Assembly (NCBI RefSeq): GCF_036711975.1
Contig: NC_091966.1
Location: 19,475,501 to 19,539,500 of the forward strand
Source: Onthophagus taurus
Taxonomy: Eukaryota > Arthropoda > Insecta > Coleoptera > Scarabaeidae
DNA: 64,000 nucleotides
Direction: 5' to 3'
Part shown: in pieces, positions 1 through 17,900 of the stretch
Numbering within the stretch: the stretch's first letter is position 1
How the letters are laid out: each line of letters opens with the position of its first letter
Notes under the pieces: generated by a model
The model's database searches: none
What the model was told of the DNA's origin: nothing
The model's input: the letters and a program-made list of their open reading frames with translations, nothing else
Position numbers and translations under genes: made by a program

Positions 1-245
1 TACGAATTATTAAAATTTAATCGGCGAAAATTGCAAAATTCGATATAAATAATGTTGTATTCAATGAAAAAAGTCATATTGGGGTTGATCTTGATTATTA
101 TCTGCAGTATCCAACACCTAAAAGAGATACTAATTCCTGTAAATGGTGGAGTACTAAGTAATAGATTTTTAATATCCGGCTTTGGCCGTATCTATCCGGT
201 ATCCGGCCGGTTTTAAAAAATGACCGGATATCCGTTCCACCACTA
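1..245 (+). pseudogene. hAT transposase C-terminal fragment, copy A
   Basis: A short frame at 66-161 ends in a Tyr-Tyr-Leu-Gln...Cys-Lys-Trp-Trp-Ser pattern. This is like the segment before the dimerisation domain of hAT transposases, but it stops there (TAA at 159). A second copy, about 90% identical over the frame and the following CCGG-rich tail, lies at 6660-7110. The tail (177-240) is made of overlapping inverted ATCCGG/CCGGAT motifs. The fragment enters from the window edge, so its upstream part is unseen. It is dead: there is no catalytic core and no dimerisation motif. Confidence 0.55.
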
Positions 246-645
246 ATAAGCGCGCACTTGGACGAATCGGATGGACTCCCGGACACGTCGGAGAGACGGA
301 ACGAACCAAAATTATTATTTACATTATTTTAAATGGCATAAAGCACATTAATGCGCATCGGACGCATCGCTTGAACGGAATTCCGTTCAGGATTTTGAAA
401 AGAGAACAATATCCGTGCATACGATACGTGCGGATGACGTCATAACATGACGCATTTTTCTCGATTTTTTATTAATTAATATCATAAAAACTAATTAACC
501 AAAATTTGATTGCGAGGTGTCATTGGATTTTTATTTTTTAGCGGTATCAGAAAATGATATTCCAGTTATACCGGAAGTTGCCATCTGCTTTTTTTTTTAA
601 ACACCCGGTATATTTTTACATATTTGGAGTTGTCTATTTTCAAGG

Positions 646-1958
646 TTCATGAATAACTTTACTTTCTGCAATTTCATTCGGCCGTTCTCGAGTTATTCCA
701 TTTTATCTAAGAAAATCTGCTCTAGCAGACATTTGTTCAAAAAATCAGAGAACACGCGATTTTTGGGATATCAATTTAGGATTCAGACCATGCTTAAACA
801 ACATGATGGAGTATGTTTTGGTGCCAAGTACGGCTGTCTAGAACGTTTGGTCAGTTTACTATGGCACGTTAACTTTTCAAAATTTGAAAGTATCAACTTC
901 ATTTTTTTAATGGCGCCCCCCATATTTTAGTACTTAGTCGTCTTCGGTGTCTCATTTTACATCTTTTATATCCCATATATTCTATACCTAAACATTAATA
1001 GATTGGGAGATAATTAGGGTTTTTGAAAAATGCACACATATCACAAGGATATTTAGCCTAGTGTGCCATGAAAAACAAGCCTTTTCAATGAGTTCTTGTC
1101 AAAGACTCACTTGTTTACGTCACTTGACGCATGTGAGCTAATAATTTCGGTTAGGTGCCTTAATATTAATACCAAAAAAAGTTAAAATCGATGACAACAA
1201 CGAAAATGATATTTACACAAATCAAGAAATTGTTAATTTATTTTTTATACATGGAAAGCTCGACAAAGTTCGTAGTATAATTCCCAGATCTTCTTTGGCA
1301 GCTCGAATTGAGGTGTTGGGAGTGTGCTCGAAATAAGCCAAGGTATTCATCACCTCTTCCGCTGCGTAATCTACTACATTTTTTGGTCAGTTTAATAAGT
1401 GATTAATTAGTCCAAAATGCAAAAAATGTGCTTCTATCCTTCTAAATTTACCTTTTGTCATCGGAGGTAAATGTAGATAGTTTTCATTAAACATTCTGCA
1501 CAACGTAAATCAGAGTTTGACGTTTGTCAATAAGTCATCTAACATTTGTTTTCCATGGCATACTAGGTTAATATCAGTATGATATGTGCGCATTTTTAAA
1601 AAACCCTAATTATTTCCCAAACTATTAATGTTAGGTATAGGACATATAAGGTATAAAAGATGTAAAATGAGACGCCGAAGACGACTAACGGCCATTTAAA
1701 AAAATGAAGTTATGGTGTTTCCAAATTTCGAAAAGTTAACGTGCCATAGTAAAGTGACCAAGCGATCTAGATAGCCGTTCTCGGCATCAAAACACACTCC
1801 ATCATGTTGCTTAAGCATGTTCTGCATCCTAAATTGATATCCCAAAAATCAAGTGTTTTCTGATCTTTTGAACAAATGTCTGCTAGAGCTTTTTTTTTTA
1901 AATCGAATAACTCGAGAACGGCCAAATCAAATTGCAAAAAGTAAAGTTATTATAAATA
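646..1958. mobile_element. Foldback transposon with about 0.4-kb inverted arms
   Basis: The left arm (about 646-1080) reappears inverted at about 1545-1958. Both outer ends read AATAACTTTACTTT, and inner landmarks such as the GTCGTCTTCGG block and the ATGGCACGTTAAC block are shared, with scattered substitutions and small indels. The loop (1250-1520) reads on the minus strand like the helix-turn-helix part of a mariner/IS630-type transposase (for example NTSIRAAKEDLGI), so the arms enclose remnants of an autonomous ancestor. No clear target-site duplication was seen. Confidence 0.7.
1250..1520 (-). pseudogene. Transposase helix-turn-helix remnant in foldback loop
   Basis: Minus-strand pieces in more than one frame resemble the N-terminal domain found in many insect mariner-like transposases. 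One reads like MFNENYLHLPPMTKG, followed by a block like TLAYFEHTPNTSIRAAKEDL. Stops and frame changes interrupt it and no DDE core is present. It explains the origin of the surrounding inverted-repeat element. Family assignment is by eye. Confidence 0.45.
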
Positions 1959-1969
1959 ATAAACTAAAC

Positions 1970-2320
1970 ATAAAATAACTTCTAACTTGCTTTATTAAGA
2001 GTTGTAGTCGTACTAGTTTCGGGTTACCCCATCATCGGCGAGTCAATGAAATTATAAGAAAACCGGAGCAAAAATCATAGAAAAGTGATATTGTATTAAA
2101 TCACTTTAAAATAATATTGTATTATTTTATTATATTGATATTGTATTATATTATAAAGTTTATTGTATTATGAATTATTGATATCTGATGGATATTCAAA
2201 ATGAGGATGAATGTAAAATAACTAATGGTGTCGTCTTGATTGACCTTGTCGCCGATGATGGGGTAACCGGAAACTAGGAGGACTACAAAAGTTAATAAAG
2301 CAAGTTAGAAGTTATTTTAT
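1970..2320. mobile_element. MITE-like inverted repeat, 0.35 kb
   Basis: The arm at 1970-2042 (ATAAAATAACTTCTAACTTG at the outside, CCCCATCATCGGCGA at the inside) returns inverted at 2246-2320. The central 200 bp is AT-rich and noncoding. The element directly abuts the larger foldback upstream. No transposase was seen, so it is non-autonomous and its family is unknown. Confidence 0.65.
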
Positions 2321-2456
2321 GGTTTTTATTTTGATCATTAATCTTGCAACATGGATATTTCTTTAGAACAATTTTTATGGCGCCCCTCTACCTTTCTTTT
2401 TCATATCATAATAAAATACGACGTATATTATACGTTGAAAATTTTGACGTAATCAA

Positions 2457-2495
2457 TTCTTTTTATTAGTAATTACTAATTACTAATAAAAAGAA
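2457..2495. repeat. Perfect 39-bp palindrome
   Basis: Two 19-base arms (TTCTTTTTATTAGTAATTA and its exact complement) flank a single central base. It stands alone in AT-rich intergenic DNA. Nothing else is seen in the surrounding 2330-3050 apart from AT-rich sequence. Confidence 0.8.
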
Positions 2496-3070
2496 CACTT
2501 TATACCTAGAAAAAAGTAGTCTAGTCCTGTTGAGGTAACAATGCATTCTTTTCAAACAAAAAACTTTTCTAAAATTAGAATATTACACACCATCATTTTA
2601 TCAATTTTTTGTTATATATTAAAATAAAGTGTTTTAAGATTTTTATATTGTTAGTTTTATTTGAACCTGCTTACTGTCTTTCATTACAATTACCAATTTA
2701 CTAAACTGTGATCTTTTTCAATACTGGTACGTTAGGAGAACAAGGGGTTTAAAAAATATTTTGTAAGTATCTGCGAACGTATGTATGTTAAGTATTGTGA
2801 TTAAATTTGAAAATAATTCTCAAGTACTATTACGCATTAATAAGTAAAAAGGGAAGTAATAATTCTATCAAATTATTTTGTAATTTCGTGCCATTATAGA
2901 AGCAGGCTAATTTTGATTGGGATACTATTATTTTTTGTTATCATCCTCAGGTTAACTATCTAGAGATGGCAAAAGTCACTTAATAAAAACGTTCAAAGGA
3001 AGTTTAAAATATAAGGATTTTTAGATACTCAAAGGAATTTTTTTTAAAAAACATCTTTACATTTTTATTT

Positions 3071-3076
3071 TTTATT
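3071..3076 (-). terminator. RpS5 polyadenylation signal
   Basis: AATAAA on the minus strand lies 43 bases past the RpS5 stop codon, a normal spacing for a compact ribosomal-protein 3' UTR. Confidence 0.7.
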
Positions 3077-3118
3077 CCATTACATACAATGTAAAGGAAC
3101 ACCATATAAATACACTTT

Positions 3119-10857
<7,739 letters not shown>

Positions 10858-10861
10858 TGTA

Positions 10862-11263
10862 CTGCAACAAAAAAGCCGAAAAACGCACTTTATAAGCAAA
10901 CATAACCTCACTTTTAAAAATTACAAATTTAAGGTTATTAGATCAAAAATCATCAGATATTGCTTATGTCTACAATGAGATTAAGTCAAGAGGTGTCAGT
11001 AAATGCAAAAATCATCATTATAACGAATTATTATTAAAAAAAACTGTTGTATGGAAGTCTTGTTTGAGGTGTAAACACGTGGAGATGTAAAATAAAACGG
11101 AGAAAAATTGAAATAATGGGATAATATACGTAAAGGATGATTTAGTGGGAGTTATTGTTAATAATTTTCGTCAAAAAAGGATTTAATATGCAATAATTAA
11201 AGCGTACTTACTCTTAAAAATACGAGACACGTTCACTATTTTCTAGCGTGAACCGGAAAGAGC
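10862..11263 (-). promoter_or_regulatory. RpS5 5' end: TOP start, exon 1 and intron 1
   Basis: On the minus strand the inferred transcript starts at C11262 with CTCTTTCCGG, a classic 5' terminal oligopyrimidine tract, and exon 1 runs to 11212. A consensus donor (GTAAGT, 11211-11206) opens intron 1, which closes with TTGCAG at 10862, four bases before the ATG. TOP-type starts couple ribosomal-protein translation to TOR signalling in animals. The exact start site is inferred from sequence. Confidence 0.75.
10948..11022 (-). ncRNA. Box C/D snoRNA candidate, RpS5 intron 1
   Basis: Minus strand: C box AUGAUGA (11018-11012), guide block ACUGACACCUCUUG, a poorly conserved D'/C' pair, and D box CUGA (10956-10953). 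The guide again matches the 28S segment CAAGAGGUGUCAG. The second guide before D (CAUAAGCAAUAU) differs from the other two copies. The terminal stem is weaker than in the intron 2 and 3 copies. Confidence 0.72.
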
Positions 11264-11906
11264 CATCTGCCAAGAAAGCGACAAGAGGAAGGAGTATGGC
11301 GACATCTAGTGGGAAATTTGAGTATAAAATGTTTAATTTTTTAGTTTTAATGAGTAAAAATGCATTAAAATCGTTTGTTATAATTAAAATAATTATTGGT
11401 AATAATTATAAATAATTTAAATGTTTTAAATACATTTATTTTATGATTATCTTTTCATGATGAAGTTTAATTTAGTAAAATATATTTTCTGATATTGGCA
11501 ACACGAAAAATGCGCGTTATTTAAAACGATCAGCTATAAATGCGAATTAAAACAAGTTTTATTTCTATTTTAATTAATTATATTTACAAAAATATTTAGT
11601 TTCTTTAAAAAGATGTTAAAGAAGTTTTATTAATATTTAATAATTTCATAAAAAGATGTTATTGAATTAATTACTAACGACGACGTCTCCGTCGATATGT
11701 TTACGTTGCGTAGAGTATTTCGATAAAGGTAAGGTTTTCGCTTTCTATCGTTATTTTGATTTGTCGTTTTGCCCGTTTATTTTTGGAACGGTCGCAACGT
11801 TTTAACTAATATAATTGGATACAGAAGGTAAATATCCCCCACATGCTTTTGAGAGTGTTCTCGCTAAAATCGCCGGGCAACGTCTTGCCAACAATAACGA
11901 ATTGAC
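11263..11906. promoter_or_regulatory. Bidirectional promoter between RpS5 and Syntaxin 6
   Basis: The 644 bp between the RpS5 transcription start and the Syntaxin 6 ATG holds no transposon that I can recognise, unlike the rest of the window. CG-containing words cluster at 11680-11900. The Syntaxin 6 start site is not evident. A possible 5' UTR donor (AAGGTAAAT, near 11828) precedes the coding exon. Confidence 0.5.
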
Positions 11907-14900
11907 ATGACTTTGGAGGATCCCTTCTTCGTGGTCAAAGAGTAAGCAATAGTTTGCAAAAAAGGGACTGCTTCAATTATTATTTACCATTATTATTATT
12001 ATTTCGTTTCAATTGTTTTTTTATTTTGCTGATATGGCTTGAAATATATCGCTTTGTGATGTGCTGAATGAAATTTTCTTTTCTTATTCCTTTGTTATAT
12101 GAAAATATATGATTTATTAATTTATTTATTAAATTATTTTGCTTGAAGAATGTGTTTTTTATTTATAAAAATATTTAACCCTTTAATGCACTTATATTCA
12201 TCTTAATATTTGATAATTTGGTCTTTATTATACAAAGAAATATGAATATAATTATTAAAGGGTTAATAGATTGATATGAAGAATCTAAATTAGTTGTTTT
12301 AACTTTTTTGTAGTGAAGTTTTTAAAGCATTAAATAAAACAAGAGGTTTATATTTACGTTGGATTGAACTTCAAGATGAGACAGTTTGTATTACGAAAGA
12401 GGAAATTGAATGGACCAATACGGAATTAAAAAACTCCCTGAGGAGTATTGAATGGGATTTGGAAGATCTAGAGGATACCATTGATATAGTTGAGAAAAAC
12501 CCAACAAAATTTAAAATTGATAACAAAGAATTAACCACAAGAAAAAATTTTATTGATTCAACACGAGTTGAAGTAAAGGTAATCATATCCATACAATTAT
12601 GACCCTTCAAGATATATTTATAATTTTTTTAGTCTATGAAAGATAAATTAAGTATGAATAGATCAAAAGAGAGAGATCGTTTAGCCAGACAGGTAAAAAA
12701 TTACTCATAAGTTGATCTATAAAGGAAATTATTTTAGATAAAACTTTTTACTTACTTGTATTTTAATGTTTATTGGTACCTTATTGGTAATCTATATAAG
12801 TGGAAACAAAATATCATTAAATCAATCAAATTACCAAAAATAATATCTCAAAGGTGATAAGATATGCTGATGATGTTTTTATGATATGGGAAGGCAACAA
12901 TGCAAATTTGGAACTCTTTCAATACCTTAAGAATATCCACACAAATTTAAATTTCACATTAGAAATAGAAAATAATGAAATAAGAATTAAATTTCTTAGA
13001 CCTAAAACTTACTAATGTAAATGGTAAGATGAATTACGATATACAGGTGTCTCTGAATCACTGCTACAAAGGCAATTTTAAGGGTACTTTGATATATGAA
13101 CCATGAACGACTTCGGCTCCCCTAAGGAGCTAAACCCCTCCAAAAATGGCGGAAAATTTTGGTTTAATTTTTTTTTCTCAAAAACCATAAACGCTAAGAA
13201 AAGGAAATTTGGGAAATATGTTTAACTCATAATAGGGCACCGTTTTGACCCTATTTGAACTTTCAACCTACCCTTATAAACTACTAAACGTAAAATTTTA
13301 GTACCCTTATATCAGAAAATTTTTGAAAAAATTGTAAAAATTGTTTATTAAGAAAATTTAAGTAATAACATTAATCTAGAAATCCGAGATCGTCAAGTAC
13401 CTCGTAGTACCTCGAATTATTGGAAATGTACGCCACTGAATTCTTCGTAAAAAGTTGCCCATATAATGTTTTATTTATAATATGGAGTATTATACTTTGG
13501 TAATAAGTAAGATATTCGCGATTGTCATTTTCGCCAATTTTTGAGTTTTTGCCGATAGGGCGAAAACAAAAGACGATAGCTGTTCGGAGTGTTCGGCATT
13601 AGCATTTTCTCGAAAAACGAGATCATGACATGTAAGCTACTTTTTTTCTATCTCTTTTAGTTTCGGAGATAGCCTATGCGGACATCGAAATTGGGACACC
13701 TATACACCAATTTTTCGGTTATTTGTTTTATTTTGTATGTAAATTTAATTTACGGTAATAATTCGAGGTACTTGACGATCTCGGATATCTAGATTAATGT
13801 CATTGATTAATTTTTATTAATAAACAATTTTAACATTTTTTTCAAAAATTTTCTGATGTAAGGGTAAAAAAATTTTACGTCATCGTAAAGAGAAAAGTAA
13901 TCTCTATCAAATGAGCCTAACGAAAAGGTACATTGCTATTTAAAAAAATTCAAGTGTTATTCGTTACTCATTTGTTTTCTGAATTAAAAACAATTGAATG
14001 CAGTCTTATTATGGCAAATAAAATATTAAACAACTTTTGTATAAAATGTTTTTTTATAAAGCCATCATTTACCGAGATATATACTACATTCCATACATAA
14101 TGGGCACCTGTATGTATCCATACAATATGTTTTAATCTTAATTTATATAATATGTAACCGGTTTGTTCAGTTGGTGTATTTTCATTGAACAATTTCCAGC
14201 ATCGTGTGATGTATTCGTCCTGTCGTCTATTTTAATTTGTGATATAATTATTTTGACTGTTTATAATATTATTTAATATAGTTTTATTCATTTATTGAAT
14301 CATATGTGCTTCTATATTTTCAACGTTATATTTTTATAACGATTTGTTAATTTAGTTTGATTGACGTGATGATTTTTTGTTTCCACTTACATAGATACCA
14401 ATAAACATTCAAATACAAGCAAGTAAGAAGTTTTATATAAAATAATTTCCTTCATATATTTTTAACAAACTTGCAACATGGATTCCTACAATAATAAGTT
14501 GATCTGTCATTAAAAAAATATTTTAGCCTTTACTTGAAAGTAGTCCAGTACGAGTTGTGAACAGTCATGGTACAACCAAGTATTCAAAACTTGAAAACGA
14601 AATAGACAGTCCACAAAGGTTCATAAATGATACTTTGTCACAACAGCAATACATGACGAGGCAACAAGATGATCATCTTGAGGCCATCAGTGATTCATTG
14701 GGATCACTAAAAACCGTTTCAAGACATATTGGAATGGAATTAGATGAACAGGCTGTGTAAGTTTTTTACAACATGTGCTAGAAAAGTGTAAAAACAGAGT
14801 TTTTATAAGAAAGTTGTTTGATTAATCTTCAAAAATTCTATAAAGTCACATTAATTTAATCTTGTGAGTTCACTCTACAATACCACTTGAAATATAAGTT

Positions 14901-17900
14901 GGGAAATAAGCTGTAAATAATATTTGGGCATTTAAAAAATATAGCGTTTCTTCTTTCAGGAGGCGAATAGCATGTTTAGGTTCGGTTTCTTTGTCTTAGC
15001 TTAGTCTTTCTTGTGATTTTGACTGCCAACTGTCTCGACAACGTTAAGTGGTGTTCCTATAGGTCTTCTACCGTGTGGTGTGTTGCATAATCCTGGTGTG
15101 TCATCTGTTTTGCACTTTTCTCTTATGACATTTGGTATTTTCTTATGGTATTGCTTTGCCCGTCAATTAATGTGTACCGGGTATCCCATTATTGCTCTTA
15201 GGGTCTTCATGTCGACTGCACCATATGTCATCACTGGTTGTACATATGTTTTATATATTTTCAATTTACAATCTGTACTTAGGTATTCCAGATTTTGGAC
15301 CATAATCTTTGTAGCCATAACCTTAAGTCCTTTGGAGGACTTAAGTTACAATAGATATCATAGATAATAATAATAGATGTTTCAGATTGGTATGCGGTGT
15401 CTCTTATGTTGCAGCAGCTTTGTTGACTTGCTCCTTACTTCATCTTCCAGAAACCCTGTACTTGTGCTTTTGCAATCAAGGTATTCGAATGACATGGTTT
15501 GCTTGATGATGTTATTTTGTATTACCAGTTTGCAGTGCAGCAGTTTCTTTGCAAAGGTTATTATTTGGTCTTGTTTATAGAAGTTTTTATGTTAAGTTTT
15601 CCTGCCTGTTTATTAAAATCCAGTCACATTCTTGGGATCGTCGTCTACATAACTTAATACATAATGAATAGACATAACGAATTGTCTTCGCATATCATCA
15701 TTTATATTATAATTCCCAAAAGGCATTCCACCAGATGGTGTAAAATGTGTATTGCCTTTTGACAACTCTCTTACCCACCCCATCTGAAAACATTTTACGT
15801 TCAGAATAAGTCAGCCTATGTACTAGGGAATAATTTTGGCTACTAAACGAATATATTGAAGAAAATTCTTAGATGAAGTAATGGCGGTATTGGAAGATGA
15901 ATAGAAAACAGAAAATGATGAGGAAGAAGATAGAAGAGGACAGCATGTTGAAAAATTTTCAAAAATTAAAATTTAAAAGTCACGATTTTTAATTTCGAGG
16001 ATGCATGGAATAAAGTTAAAGTCCAAACAACAGAACATGGGTGGGCGAATTTATTTGATGATGAAGATATAGATATTGATTTAGAAGAATTAGAAGCTCC
16101 AGATTTTTGTACTGAAGGTGGAGAATGAACTTGAAAACAAGGATAGTAAGAAAGATGAAACAAGGCGAACGGTAAAATTATCAACCATTAGATTGCATCA
16201 GATAAAGATGTGCAACTGTATTACGCACATTTTCGTAGTTTTAGAGAGCTTATTATAAAAAAGAAAACTTTCAAAGTGCAAAAAAACTTGATTATTAAAA
16301 AAAAAAAAGGATTGCGCTGCACAAGCACTTCGTCATCAGATACATATTAATATGTATTGCTTTAGAACGAGACTGTACAAAAACGTATTCTGGTACATAT
16401 TTTTATATTAATAACAATTTGGAATAGGTTTTAAACCCATGTAACAGATAAAAGAAACAAAAGAATGGGTTTTACGTTAAGTTTAATAACACAGTTTGTG
16501 TTTGACTTATTTCGGAAGATAAAACCAATTTGAGCGATTAAAAGAATTCAACTTTAAATGGTTTCAGAGGCTTACAGAACATGTAGATCCATTATTTTCA
16601 AACCAAATGTTTACACAATTGCAATATTTTTTCTTTATACAGGTGTCCCGTATCTTCCGCATCAGAGCATTATACCGTTGAAGAATACATTATTCTGAAG
16701 CGATTTTTCTAATAAATTTTTTTCGAAATGTTTATAATAACCGCACGGGAACTGTTTAAAGTCGTCCAAAGGCGGAATTTAATATTCACAAAAAAAGTGT
16801 ATTTCTCTTTCCGTGTCGAATCTATTAGTGAGTACACGTGAGAAACGAGTTATGGACGGCGCGGCGGACTAGCCGAGGGCGAGGGTGGGACTGATTGCCT
16901 GCTGAGTATGATTTACGATCTCTTATTGGACTCCTAAACAGTTCCCGTGCGGTTATTATAAACGTTTCGAAAAAAATGTATTAGAAAAATCGCTTCAGAA
17001 TAATATATCCTTCAACCGTATAATGCTTTGATGCGGAAGATACAGGACACCTGTATATCTCATATATGCGAGGATATAAAGTTTTACAACGTTAGCGTTT
17101 CCTAGCTCTAGCTGTTGAAATTAATAAAATTGTTAAAGTAGTGAACTGTAATATTACTGTGCTAATCTTATTAACCCTTGTCAGGCGGATAGTTGTACCT
17201 TAACTGTAACTTTTTTAACGTTTTTAGTAACGTTTTTAAGTTGTGATATTTATTTTTATAGAATCTCCGCAATATTGAATTTTCGTGGCATATCTACAGA
17301 TGCCACGAAAGATATACAGATCTCCCGAAACGTCTTGATCATATATTATCAGAAATGTTCGCGTTATTTAAAAAAAATCATACATTCATATGATATTTGT
17401 ATTTTCTCCAAAATAATTTACCAACTTGGTTAGGAGATGTGCCACTCAACAAGATGGTTGCCCATGAGCTGGGCATCCTGTACAGGATTACTTGAATACA
17501 GAATATCCCGAAAGATGGATTTGGCGCCTTGGTTCGATTATGTGGCCTCGTTCTCCGCACCTAAATCCCCTTGATTTTTTTATTGGGGTTGCATAAAACA
17601 AAACGTGTATACAAAACAGATTTTAAATCTTGTCGAACTGCGTCACAATATTTATACAGCAGCAGAAGAAATAAACGTAAAGAGATTTGCACAACTAGTA
17701 AAAAGATCTTTTCGGCGGCGATGCAGAGTTTGTATTAGTGGCGACGGCAAACAATTTGATCATTTGCTTTAGTTTTAAGAAAATAATGCAATAAAATTAA
17801 TAAATTAACAGTTCATTTTGTTTAATTTTGTCTTTAGGTAAACCTTATTCGAAGGTAAGCCATCTTGTTGAAACCACATTTTGTAGTTCGTAGATATTGA

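Larger units (their letters stand above)
12719..14493 (+). mobile_element. Penelope-like insertion with nested foldback in Syntaxin 6 intron 3
   Basis: The 12-base word ATAAGTTGATCT occurs on both sides (12707-12718 and 14494-14505), consistent with a target duplication. Just inside, about 100 bp at 12720-12815 is repeated inverted at 14340-14452; it contains AAGGAAATTATTTTA and GTTTATTGGTA. Penelope-like elements often have such inverted copies of their terminal repeat. A reverse-transcriptase fragment follows the left one. Confidence 0.6.

Noticed and set aside
649..930. 93-codon frame in the left arm of the foldback
   Set aside because: The same DNA is repeated inverted at 1570-1955 without a preserved frame, so it is repeat sequence rather than a gene.
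15077..15590. Plus-strand frames at 15.1-15.6 kb as small membrane proteins
   Set aside because: The minus strand reads as LINE RT sequence, and the hydrophobic plus-strand frames are its shadows.
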